From NCBI RefSeq assembly GCF_000341145.1, contig NZ_ANBE01000045.1, positions 41,471 to 89,495 on the forward strand: a DNA stretch of 48,025 nucleotides. The letters run 5' to 3'. The notes beneath the pieces were generated by a model. That model did not search any database and was not told the origin of the DNA. It was given only the letters and a program-made list of their open reading frames with translations. A program made the translations under genes and the position numbers. This document shows positions 10,796 to 18,114 of the stretch, one piece after another; position 1 is the stretch's first letter; the number at the start of each line of letters is the position of its first letter. Origin of the DNA: Nocardiopsis xinjiangensis YIM 90004 (GTDB lineage Bacteria; Actinomycetota; Actinomycetes; Streptosporangiales; Streptosporangiaceae).

Positions 10796-11695
10796 ATGGG
10801 AACGCTGCGAACGGGTGCGCTGACCCGCCGAAGGGCCGGTGTACGGGCGGCGGACCTGGAGTATGCGGTGCTCGACATGGAGACCACGGGCCTGGACCCG
10901 GGCGCGGGTGCCCGCGTGGTCGAGGTCGCGGTGGTGCGCGTGCGCGGAGACGGCAAGGTCGTGGAGGAGTTCAACAGCCTGGTCGACCCGCGCGCCGAGG
11001 TCTCCGGGCAGGAGTTCCACGGCATCGGTGACAGCGACGTGGTGGGCGCGCCCACGGTCGCCGACCTCGTACCGCATCTGACCCGCTTGTTCTCGGGCGC
11101 GGTCGTGGTCAGCCACAACCTCGACTTCGAGCAGCGTTTCCTCAGCTCGGAACTGGTCCCCGCCGGCCTCCCCGAAGGGCAGGCGGGCCTGTGCACGCTG
11201 CGTGCGCTGCGCTCCCAGATCGAGCTGGAACGCTACTCCCTGCCCCGGGCCTCACACGCGCTCAGCGGCCACTGGCCCACGGGCCAGCACACGGCGCTGG
11301 GTGATGCCCGTGCCTGCGCGATGCTTCTGGTGGAGCTCATCGCCAACGCACCGGGCGCCCTGCGTTACCGGGGCGCGCCGCCGCGTGTGCTCTCCGCCCC
11401 GCGTGCGAACGGTTCCGAGCCGGCCCGTCGGAAGCCGCGCACCGTCCCGCTTCCGGGCGGTCCGGAGGCACCGCGCTCCTGGGAGAGGCCGTGGCGTTCG
11501 GTCGAGCTGGACCCGCTGCTGTGCGGGGGCGTCTTCGGGGAGGACGAGCGGATGATCGCCGAGCGCGCCGCCTACCACGGCACCAGGTCCCGCCGCCGCA
11601 TGGCGGCCGCCGCCGCGGTGGCCGGGGGTGTGGCCGCGACCGCCGCGGGCGGCATGTTGGTGCGCCTGGCCGGCCTCAGAAACCGGACAGGGTGA
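10796..11695 (+). CDS. DEDDh 3'-5' exonuclease (DNA polymerase III epsilon-like)
   Basis: A 299-residue nuclease of the DnaQ superfamily. The catalytic residues are all visible: D27 and E29 in VLDMETTG, D110 in SHNLDFE, and H165 with D170 in HTALGD, the DEDDh arrangement. It should hydrolyse DNA or RNA 3' ends with two metal ions. The nuclease domain ends near residue 185; the C-terminal 110 residues are basic and disordered and finish with an Ala/Gly-rich hydrophobic stretch (about residues 265-290), possibly a membrane anchor. The ATG at 10796 has AGGAGGG at good spacing; the upstream GTG at 10784 overlaps that RBS and is rejected. Confidence 0.92.
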   Translation: MGTLRTGALTRRRAGVRAADLEYAVLDMETTGLDPGAGARVVEVAVVRVRGDGKVVEEFNSLVDPRAEVSGQEFHGIGDSDVVGAPTVADLVPHLTRLFSGAVVVSHNLDFEQRFLSSELVPAGLPEGQAGLCTLRALRSQIELERYSLPRASHALSGHWPTGQHTALGDARACAMLLVELIANAPGALRYRGAPPRVLSAPRANGSEPARRKPRTVPLPGGPEAPRSWERPWRSVELDPLLCGGVFGEDERMIAERAAYHGTRSRRRMAAAAAVAGGVAATAAGGMLVRLAGLRNRTG

Positions 11696-11936
11696 GGAAG
11701 AAGGCGATGATCAGGGCGCTGCCGCCGATCGTGGTGAGCAGTGCCCGGGCCTGCTCGGTCAGGTGGGCCGAAGCGAGCCGCACACGCGGGTACTCGACCC
11801 GTTCGGAGGCGGCCACGGCCCCCTGCCGGGACGGTGCGCGCGAAGGTACGACCCGTCCGGGGACGAACTGCGGCACCTTGTTGAACATGGCGGCCGCGAC
11901 CATCGCGGCGCCGAGGAGGATCAGAACCAGGGGCAC
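11676..11936 (-). CDS. Small membrane protein, two transmembrane segments
   Basis: An 86-residue protein with hydrophobic segments at about residues 2-18 and 66-85, separated by a basic hydrophilic loop. The family is not recognised. It uses a GTG start (11936) with a weak RBS. Its 3' end overlaps the 3' end of the convergent exonuclease gene by 20 bp, where the exonuclease also encodes its hydrophobic tail. The clean two-helix pattern on the minus strand makes it a probable real gene. Confidence 0.6.
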   Translation of the reverse strand: MPLVLILLGAAMVAAAMFNKVPQFVPGRVVPSRAPSRQGAVAASERVEYPRVRLASAHLTEQARALLTTIGGSALIIAFFLTLSGF

Positions 11937-12036
11937 GTCAGGGGGTCCTCACGACTCGATTGTTCGGTCTGGGACCCCTGATTCTCACGGACGTCTCTGT
12001 CCGGTAGCGACTCGGTTTCCGACCGGTCAACGCGAC

Positions 12037-12059
12037 AGGGCGGGTTACGGGCCCGCCCT
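12037..12059 (-). terminator. Intrinsic terminator downstream of the TetR gene
   Basis: AGGGCGGG at 12037-12044 and CCCGCCCT at 12052-12059 form a perfect 8-bp stem with a 7-base loop, 13 bases after the TetR stop codon. Confidence 0.6.
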
Positions 12060-12071
12060 TATCGCGCTCGG

Positions 12072-12722
12072 TCAGCCCTGACCACGCTCCGCTGCCGGTT
12101 TCGGTACGACGGTGTCCACCGTTTCGGTGGGAACCCCCAGGCCGCGCAGGGTGAACCGGGTGATGAGTGCGTGGGCGAGGTCGGGGTCGGCCTCGCCCCG
12201 CACGAGCGGGATGCGCTGGGACCCGACCATGGACAGCGTGAGCCCGGCGGTGGCGTGTGCCGGCAGGGGATCGAACTCCCCGGAGGCCGTGCCCTGTTCC
12301 AGGATCTCGGCGAGCAACCGTTGCATCGGGGCCACGTGGTCGGCCAGGCGTTGGTAGGCGTCCGGCCCCAGGCTCGCACCGAGCTCGGCAGCCGGCGGGT
12401 GCGGGTGCTTGACGATGCCTTCCAGTTGCAGCCGTACGAAGGCCGCCAGGCGACGCGCGCACGAGACCCCCGAGGGCAGTTCCCGGCGGTAGCGCTCCAC
12501 GAAGGCGTTGTTGATCTGTTCGGTGAAGGCCAGCAGCAGTGCGGGTTTGTCGGGGAAATAGTTGTACAGGGCCGTGCGGGTGATGCCGGCGGTGTTGGCC
12601 ACGTCGGTCATGGAGATCCGGTCGATGCCCTGGGCCTGGATGAGTGCGTCGACCGCCTCCATGATGCGCTCGCGTGTGCGGGCACGGTGCGCGGCGATGG
12701 TGGGGGCGGTGATCTTGGGCAT
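12072..12722 (-). CDS. TetR/AcrR family transcriptional regulator
   Basis: A 216-residue repressor with the N-terminal TetR helix-turn-helix (SMTDVANTAGITRTALYNYF, about residues 34-53) and a divergent all-helical ligand domain. The gene lies 34 bp downstream of the heme oxygenase gene on the same strand, so the two are probably one operon. A 15-bp palindrome at the operon promoter (13464-13478) is a candidate operator, which would make this an autorepressor of hmuO. The ligand is unknown; heme or a heme breakdown product is a reasonable guess from context. The ATG at 12722 is preceded by GGGGAC; no nearby alternative start is in frame. Confidence 0.9.
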   Translation of the reverse strand: MPKITAPTIAAHRARTRERIMEAVDALIQAQGIDRISMTDVANTAGITRTALYNYFPDKPALLLAFTEQINNAFVERYRRELPSGVSCARRLAAFVRLQLEGIVKHPHPPAAELGASLGPDAYQRLADHVAPMQRLLAEILEQGTASGEFDPLPAHATAGLTLSMVGSQRIPLVRGEADPDLAHALITRFTLRGLGVPTETVDTVVPKPAAERGQG

Positions 12723-12756
12723 GTCCCCATGGTGGCACGGCCCGCGCCCCGGGTGG

Positions 12757-13431
12757 TCAGGGTGTGTACACGCGTCCCAGGTCGGCCAGGACCTCGGTGT
12801 TGAGTTGGTAGGCCAGACGTGTCTCCCGCAACAGGGAGTGCTCCTCGGCCTCCGACAGGCCCAGGGCGTCCAGGCGCTCCCGGTAACGCGCACGGAACTT
12901 CGGCAGGCTCCCCAGCGCGCGGAAATCGTAGAAACGCACCCCCGCGCCGTCGTCCAACCCGTAGGTGCGGCGGGCGGTCTCGGAGATGAACTGCCCTCCG
13001 GACACGTCACCGAGATAGCGCGTGTAGTGGTGTGCGACGAACCCCGCGGGGTGGTCGGCCATCTGGTGCAGTCGGGCCACATAGGTGCGCGTGGGGGCGC
13101 TGGGGCAGATGCGATTCTGCCACCCGCCACCGAGCAGGTGGGCCAGGTCCTGTTCCAGGGCCGGGACCCTTTCGAGCTCGGGCTGGAGGAAGGGTGCGGC
13201 GACGGGGTGGTCGCTCAGCGCACGGCCGACCTCTTCCAGGGCGAGGTAGGCGAAGTAGTGCTGGGCGACCATGGCGGTGTATCCGTCCAGGTGCAGGCTG
13301 CCGTCGAGCAGGGCTCGGGTGAACCCGTGCTGTTCGGCGGCCTCGTGTTCGCCCCAGGTGGCGGACTTGAGTCGCTCGGAGAAGGGGGAGGGGCCCTGCT
13401 GGGTCGGGGGTGCCGCGGTCGTGGCGTTCAA
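12757..13431 (-). CDS. hmuO: Heme oxygenase, biliverdin-producing
   Basis: A 224-residue canonical heme oxygenase that opens heme to biliverdin, CO and Fe2+ with electrons from an external reductase. GEHEAAE gives the proximal heme ligand (His29), and YLGDVSGGQ near residues 138-146 is the distal-helix glycine motif. I place the start at TTG 13431 (RBS GGAAG). An ATG at 13470 would add a very basic MSRKRRRKERKTT leader, but that ATG lies between a TTGACA -35 and the predicted transcription start, inside an inverted repeat, so it is probably not transcribed. The TetR gene follows. Iron acquisition or heme detoxification is the likely role. Confidence 0.93.
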   Translation of the reverse strand: MNATTAAPPTQQGPSPFSERLKSATWGEHEAAEQHGFTRALLDGSLHLDGYTAMVAQHYFAYLALEEVGRALSDHPVAAPFLQPELERVPALEQDLAHLLGGGWQNRICPSAPTRTYVARLHQMADHPAGFVAHHYTRYLGDVSGGQFISETARRTYGLDDGAGVRFYDFRALGSLPKFRARYRERLDALGLSEAEEHSLLRETRLAYQLNTEVLADLGRVYTP

Positions 13432-13463
13432 CGTGGTCTTCCGCTCTTTCCGTCGGCGTTTTC

Positions 13464-13478
13464 GTGACATGATGTCAC
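13464..13478. promoter_or_regulatory. Palindromic operator at the heme oxygenase promoter
   Basis: GTGACAT-G-ATGTCAC is a 7+1+7 perfect inverted repeat. On the minus strand a consensus TTGACA (13494-13499) lies 16 bases upstream of TGACAT (13472-13477), so the repeat covers the -10 region of the hmuO promoter. This is the classic position for a repressor; the downstream TetR protein is the obvious candidate. Confidence 0.6.
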
Positions 13479-13799
13479 TTCCCGGGGGAGCGCTGTCAAG
13501 AGGTATACGACAAACTGTCACCAAAAATCGGAGCCCACGGCCGTGCTGCTCCGCGCGCCCGTGGCCTGCCCGGCCACGGGCGCAATGACCCGTCAGGGGC
13601 GTGATCACGTGCACAATGGGAAACGGTTCCAGCCGCCGGCGTCGGATGTCTCTCGCGGCACTCGCTGGTCAAGCGACCGAAATGGCGATTATCGTTTGGG
13701 TGTCGTGCGGTCGGAACCGACCGGAGGAACCCGAGCTGTCCGGCTCGGCCCGGTCTGTGTGATCAGCGTCGACACATCCGGCCCGACCGGAGGCGATGA
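13479..13799. other. Divergent intergenic region between hmuO and the PP2C signalling operon
   Basis: No gene is supported in these 321 bases. Besides the hmuO -35 on the minus strand, the region is locally less GC-rich around 13600-13700 and carries a 16-bp perfect palindrome at 13708-13723. An open frame at 13543-13839 has no family features and no RBS. Confidence 0.5.
13708..13723. promoter_or_regulatory. 16-bp perfect palindrome upstream of the PP2C-kinase operon
   Basis: CGGTCGGAACCGACCG is self-complementary over all 16 bases, about 76 bases before the GTG at 13800. It could be an operator or a short transcript hairpin. Confidence 0.4.
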
Positions 13800-15110
13800 G
13801 TGGAAATCAGGAGCCCGGGACACGACCCCGTGTCCGTGAACGGCCAGGGAGCGGCGGGTGCCGCCCCCGGCGTCAGCGCTGCTCACAACGGCGGGTCGCA
13901 CCGACCCGTCTCCCCGGGTGGTGACGACGTCCTGAACAAGCGGGTGGAGGCTACCGTCGAATCGGTTGACGTACTGCTGGTCGAGGACGACCCCGGTGAT
14001 GCCATGCTGGCCGAGGAGTTGCTCACCGACACGGTCCTGACCACCCGCATCACCTGGGTCGAGACGCTCACGGACGCCAGGCCGAAACTCCGCAACTTCC
14101 GCGGCTGTGTCCTGTTGGACCTCAATCTGCCCGACGCGCACGGCCTGGACCTGCTGCGACAGATCCTGGACGCGGCACCCTCGGCGGCGGTCGTGGTCCT
14201 GACCGGGCTCGACGACGAACACGAGGGCCTGGCCGCGGTCGCCGCCGGCGCTCAGGACTACCTCGTCAAGGGCCAGGTCGACGGCTCCCTGCTGGCGCGC
14301 AGCCTGCGCTACTCGGTCGAACGCAAACGCGCCGACGAGAACGTGCGCAAGCTCCGCGAGGCCCGTATGCGCGCCCGGGAGAACATGCGTCTGGAACGGG
14401 GCCTGCTGCCGCAGGTGCTGTTGGAGCGTTCACCCCTCAGCCACCGTGCCTACTACCGTCCCGGCCGCAAACGCGCGCTCGTGGGCGGCGACTTCTACGA
14501 CGCCGTCGAGAAGGACGGCACCACCCACGTGATCATCGGCGACGTGAGCGGCCACGGCCCCGACGAGGCCGCCCTCGGCGTCAGCCTGCGCATCGCCTGG
14601 CGGGCCCTCATCATGGGCGGGGTCGCCGAGCACGAGGTGCTGTTCCATCTCGAGGACATCCTGGTCAGCGAACGTGCCCAGGAAGAGATGTACGCGACGC
14701 TGTGCATGTCCAGTATGGACACCGGCGCCGACCGGATGCGGGTGCGCGTGCTCGGCCACCCGCCGCCCATGATCCTGCGCAACGGCGTGGTCGAGGAGAT
14801 CCCGGCCTCGCCCCAGCCCCCGCTCGGGGTCTTTCCCGTGGAGACCGAGGCCGAGCCCGACGTCTTCTCCCTGCCGGAGGGCTCCAGTGTGCTCTTCTAC
14901 ACCGACGGGCTCGTCGACGCCTACGACGACGGACCGCCCGAGCGCCTCGAGGTCGGGGGCCTGCGCAACCTCGTGGCCCGCGTCCTGGACCAGGGCGTGT
15001 CCCTGAACCATCTGCCCGAGTACGTGGTCGACGAGGCCGAGCGCAGCAACGGCGGCCCCCTCCAGGACGACGTGGCCATGCTCCTGGTCAAGCACGGTGA
15101 TCCGCAGTGA
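13800..15110 (+). CDS. Receiver domain-PP2C (SpoIIE/RsbU-type) serine phosphatase
   Basis: A 436-residue two-domain signalling protein. Residues about 57-175 are a response-regulator receiver ([10 protein letters not shown] at the start, phospho-acceptor D107 in LLDLNLPD, K in YLVKGQ). A coiled-coil linker (about 178-205) joins a PP2C-type phosphatase domain with VGGDFYD near residue 228, IGDVSGHG and a C-terminal DDVAML, the metal-binding aspartates. Such proteins dephosphorylate anti-anti-sigma factors in partner-switching or general stress pathways. The GTG at 13800 has GGAGGCGATGA directly upstream. The stop codon overlaps the start of the histidine kinase gene (GTGA), so the two are translationally coupled. 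Confidence 0.93.
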   Translation: MEIRSPGHDPVSVNGQGAAGAAPGVSAAHNGGSHRPVSPGGDDVLNKRVEATVESVDVLLVEDDPGDAMLAEELLTDTVLTTRITWVETLTDARPKLRNFRGCVLLDLNLPDAHGLDLLRQILDAAPSAAVVVLTGLDDEHEGLAAVAAGAQDYLVKGQVDGSLLARSLRYSVERKRADENVRKLREARMRARENMRLERGLLPQVLLERSPLSHRAYYRPGRKRALVGGDFYDAVEKDGTTHVIIGDVSGHGPDEAALGVSLRIAWRALIMGGVAEHEVLFHLEDILVSERAQEEMYATLCMSSMDTGADRMRVRVLGHPPPMILRNGVVEEIPASPQPPLGVFPVETEAEPDVFSLPEGSSVLFYTDGLVDAYDDGPPERLEVGGLRNLVARVLDQGVSLNHLPEYVVDEAERSNGGPLQDDVAMLLVKHGDPQ

Positions 15111-16966
15111 GCGTCGGAGGCGGCACCGACTCCGACGATCCCGAGAGCACACGAGGACACCGAGGAGCGGAGGACGGCGTTCCCGCCGGCCCGGGGGAGG
15201 GCACCCCCGCGGACAGCGGCGCCGACCCGGGCGAGGACCCCGGGGGCGCGGCGAGCCGGCAGGGGCGGCCCGACGCCGGGACCCGTTTCGTGTACGCCGC
15301 CCCCCGCCCGCGTGTGCGCTCCACCCACGAGTCCTGGAGCCTGCGGCGCCGTGTCACCAGCCTGCTCACCGTCGTGGCGGTCGTCCTGACCGTGGCGGTC
15401 TCGGTGATCACCCTGGCCGCGTTCCAGGCCCGCGACTCCCTGACCATGCAGGTCGACTCCCTCACGCCCGCCTTGAGCGCCGTCGAACAGACCCGTGCCT
15501 CTTACCTGAGCCAGGACCACGCCCTGCGCGGCTACATCCTGACCCAGGACCGCGACTTCCTCCAGCCCTACGTCGAGGCCCGTGTCAACCTGTTGGAGCA
15601 CCAGGCCGAGCTCACCCAGCTCGCCGAGGAGAACCCCGAGGTCGCAGACAACGTCAACGAACTCCTGGAGGCCGGCGAGGTCTGGTCCGACGAGTTCGCC
15701 GCACCCGCCCTCGAGCAGGTCGGCAACGGTGAGACCCCCTCCCAGGCCGACCTGCAGCACGGCCGGGTCCTGTTCCTGGAACTCAACCGGGTCAGCGACG
15801 CCACGAGTCAGCAGCTCGAGGAGGAGATCGAGGAGGCCCGCACCGGGCTGACCCTGGCCACCCAGCAGGTCGTCGCCCTGCTCGTCCTGGTCGGGCTGGT
15901 CGTGGTGTTCCTGTCGGTGTTCCTGTGGGTCATGCTCCAGCAGTGGGTCCTGCGGCCCCTGGAGGAACTGGCCGGGCACATGCGCCAGGTCTCGGAGGGC
16001 TACTACGCCCACCGGATCGCCCTGCACGGGCCGCCCGAGATCGTGCGTCTGGGCAAGGACGTGGACTCCATGCGCGAACGCATCGTCCAGGACCTCGACG
16101 AAGTCGCCTTCGCCCGGCGCAAACTCCAGGAACAGTCCACGCTTCTGGAGACCCAGACCGAGGAACTGCGCCGCTCCAACCTCGAGCTCGAACAATTCGC
16201 CTACGTGGCCTCCCACGACCTGCAGGAGCCCCTGCGCAAGATCGCCAGCTTCGTGCAGCTCCTGCAACGGCGCTACCAGGGGCAACTCGACGACCGCGCC
16301 GACTCCTACATCGACTTCGCGGTCGAGGGCGCCAAACGCATGCAGACCCTCATCAACGACCTGCTGGCCTTCTCCCGGGTCGGGCGTACCAAGAACTTCG
16401 CGCCCGTGGACCTGGACAGGGCCTTCACCGACGCCCTCACCAGCCTCTCCGCCCGTCTGGAGGACGCGGAGGCCGAGGTCACCGGGGAGATCATGCCCAC
16501 CATCGAGGGGGACCGGACCCTGCTCACCCAGGTCTTCTTCAACCTCGTGGGCAACGCAGTGAAGTTCCGCGGTGAGGAACCGCCCCGCGTGCACGTCGAC
16601 GTGCGCAAGGAGGGCGACGAGTGGATCTTCTGCTGCACCGACAACGGGATCGGGATCGAACCGCAGTACGCGGACCGCATCTTCGTGATCTTCCAGCGGT
16701 TGCATACCAGGGACAAGTACTCCGGTACCGGTATCGGCCTGTCCATGTGCAAGAAGATCGTGGAGTTCCACGGCGGCCGGATCTGGCTGGACACCACGGA
16801 ACGTGAACCCGGCTCGAGCGGAACCCGCATATGCTGGTCATTGCCCGTGGCATCCGAGGAGGAGGGCAACGAGCACGCCGAGGACGGCCGGGGCTCCGAA
16901 CCCACCGGCACCAGCACGGGTCCCTCCAGGGGATCCGACAGCGGTACGGTTTCCTCCGGCGATTAG
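15107..16966 (+). CDS. CHASE3-HAMP sensor histidine kinase (phytochrome-like kinase core)
   Basis: A 619-residue membrane kinase. A Gly/Asp-rich disordered N-terminus (1-75) precedes TM1 (about 80-105), an extracellular helical CHASE3-like domain (about 107-245), TM2 (about 255-277), HAMP, and a coiled coil. The dimerisation helix has ASHDLQEPLRKIASF with phospho-acceptor His370. The HATPase domain shows FFNLVGNAVKFR, DNGIGI and GTGIGL. The HDLQEPLRK form is typical of kinases that pair with Rcp1-like single-domain receivers, and such a receiver is encoded immediately downstream. The GTG start overlaps the stop of the phosphatase gene. The signal is unknown. Confidence 0.93.
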   Translation: MSVGGGTDSDDPESTRGHRGAEDGVPAGPGEGTPADSGADPGEDPGGAASRQGRPDAGTRFVYAAPRPRVRSTHESWSLRRRVTSLLTVVAVVLTVAVSVITLAAFQARDSLTMQVDSLTPALSAVEQTRASYLSQDHALRGYILTQDRDFLQPYVEARVNLLEHQAELTQLAEENPEVADNVNELLEAGEVWSDEFAAPALEQVGNGETPSQADLQHGRVLFLELNRVSDATSQQLEEEIEEARTGLTLATQQVVALLVLVGLVVVFLSVFLWVMLQQWVLRPLEELAGHMRQVSEGYYAHRIALHGPPEIVRLGKDVDSMRERIVQDLDEVAFARRKLQEQSTLLETQTEELRRSNLELEQFAYVASHDLQEPLRKIASFVQLLQRRYQGQLDDRADSYIDFAVEGAKRMQTLINDLLAFSRVGRTKNFAPVDLDRAFTDALTSLSARLEDAEAEVTGEIMPTIEGDRTLLTQVFFNLVGNAVKFRGEEPPRVHVDVRKEGDEWIFCCTDNGIGIEPQYADRIFVIFQRLHTRDKYSGTGIGLSMCKKIVEFHGGRIWLDTTEREPGSSGTRICWSLPVASEEEGNEHAEDGRGSEPTGTSTGPSRGSDSGTVSSGD

Positions 16967-16999
16967 GGGTCCTCTCCCGGCCACCGGGGGTCTGCAAGC

Positions 17000-17446
17000 G
17001 TGAGCGAGGTCATGTTGGTGCATCCGATCGAGGTGCTGCTGGTCGAGGACGACCCCGGTGACGTCCTGATGACCAAGGAAGCGTTCGAGGAACACAAGGT
17101 GGGCAACCGCCTCCACGTGGTCTCCGACGGTGTCGAAGCCCTGCGGTTCCTCCGCCGCGAGGAGGAGTACGCCGAGGCACCCCGGCCCCATCTGATCCTG
17201 CTCGACCTCAATCTTCCCCGGAAGGACGGGCGCGAGGTCCTGGAGGAGGTCAAGGGCGATGAGGCCCTCGCGCACATCCCCGTGGTCGTGCTCACCACCT
17301 CCGAGGCCGAGGAGGACGTGTTGCGCAGCTACCGCCTGCATGCCAACGCCTACGTGCCCAAGCCCGTGGACTTCGACCAGTTCATCCAGGTCGTCCGCAA
17401 GATCGACGACTTCTTCGTCACCATCGTGCGCCTGCCCCAGTCCTAG
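17000..17446 (+). CDS. Single-domain response regulator (Rcp1-like)
   Basis: A stand-alone receiver of 148 residues with no output domain: acidic pocket EDD near residue 16, phospho-acceptor D69 in [12 protein letters not shown] in VVLTTS and K in YVPKPVDF. It is the likely phosphoryl partner of the upstream kinase, either passing phosphate on or acting by protein contact. GTG 17000 is used here; GTG 17024, with GCGAGG 7 bases upstream, would start at [12 protein letters not shown] and is equally plausible. Its first 10 receiver residues are nearly identical to those of the phosphatase receiver in the same operon. Confidence 0.92.
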   Translation: MSEVMLVHPIEVLLVEDDPGDVLMTKEAFEEHKVGNRLHVVSDGVEALRFLRREEEYAEAPRPHLILLDLNLPRKDGREVLEEVKGDEALAHIPVVVLTTSEAEEDVLRSYRLHANAYVPKPVDFDQFIQVVRKIDDFFVTIVRLPQS

Positions 17447-17530
17447 AGGCCGTGCTCGCCGGTCCCCGCTCCGTTTCGACCCGGTTCCTGCCCGGGGCGG
17501 GGAGGCCTTGCGCGACCTGCCCCCGGACCC

Positions 17531-17550
17531 GCGGCCCAGAGACAGGCCGC
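17531..17550 (+). terminator. Candidate terminator after the signalling operon
   Basis: GCGGCC at 17531-17536 pairs with GGCCGC at 17545-17550 around 8 bases. The stem is short, and it sits close to the promoter of the next gene. Confidence 0.3.
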
Positions 17551-17566
17551 CCGGGCCGTTCTCCGT

Positions 17567-17572
17567 TACGGT
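17567..17572 (+). promoter_or_regulatory. -10 element TACGGT of a probable leaderless promoter
   Basis: TACGGT ends 6 bases before the phosphatase ATG at 17579. Confidence 0.4.
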
Positions 17573-17578
17573 GAGGGC

Positions 17579-18112
17579 ATGAGCTTGCCGAAGCAGCGGA
17601 ACCTCGAGGGCCCTTATCGCATCGTCGTGGTGTGTCTGGGCAACATCTGTCGCTCACCCATGGCCGAGCAGGTGTTGCGCGCCGACCTCGAACGCGCCGG
17701 CCTCGGCGACCGGGTCGAGGTCACCAGTTCCGGAACCGGCGACTGGCACGTCGGCGGCACCATGGACGTCCGTGCCGCCTCCACCCTGCGAGTGCACGGG
17801 TACCCCGTCGACCACACCGCCCGCCAGTTCCGGCCCGCCGACCTGGCCGACGCCGACCTCGTACTGGTGATGGACCTCGACAACCACGACGAGGTCTCCA
17901 CCGCGGTCACAGGCCACGGGGCCGAGCACGGGTTCGACCCTTCCCGTCTGCGCCTGTTCCGTTCCTTCGCGCCGGGGGCCGGCCCCAACCCCGAGGTGCC
18001 CGACCCCTACTACGGCGGAGACGACGGGTTCACCGCGGTACTCAACATGGTCGAGGCCGCCGCCAAGGGGCTCACCGACCAGCTCGACGAGCACCTGAAC
18101 CCCGGGGGCTGA
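17579..18112 (+). CDS. Low-molecular-weight protein-tyrosine/ribulosamine-phosphate phosphatase
   Basis: A 177-residue LMW phosphatase. The P-loop C19-LGNIC-R25-S26 holds the nucleophilic Cys and the phosphate-binding Arg, and the general acid is D142 in PDPYYGG. Family members dephosphorylate phosphotyrosine. In some bacteria the homologue next to a fructosamine-kinase gene acts on sugar-amine 5-phosphates bound to protein. Here the fructosamine kinase gene starts 2 bases after the stop codon, so I favour a role in protein deglycation over general tyrosine phosphatase activity; that is inference from context. Confidence 0.92.
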   Translation: MSLPKQRNLEGPYRIVVVCLGNICRSPMAEQVLRADLERAGLGDRVEVTSSGTGDWHVGGTMDVRAASTLRVHGYPVDHTARQFRPADLADADLVLVMDLDNHDEVSTAVTGHGAEHGFDPSRLRLFRSFAPGAGPNPEVPDPYYGGDDGFTAVLNMVEAAAKGLTDQLDEHLNPGG

Positions 18113-18114
18113 CG

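Noticed and set aside
13543..13839. 98-codon frame ahead of the PP2C gene
   Set aside because: No RBS, no recognisable features, and it contains promoter-like elements and a perfect palindrome.
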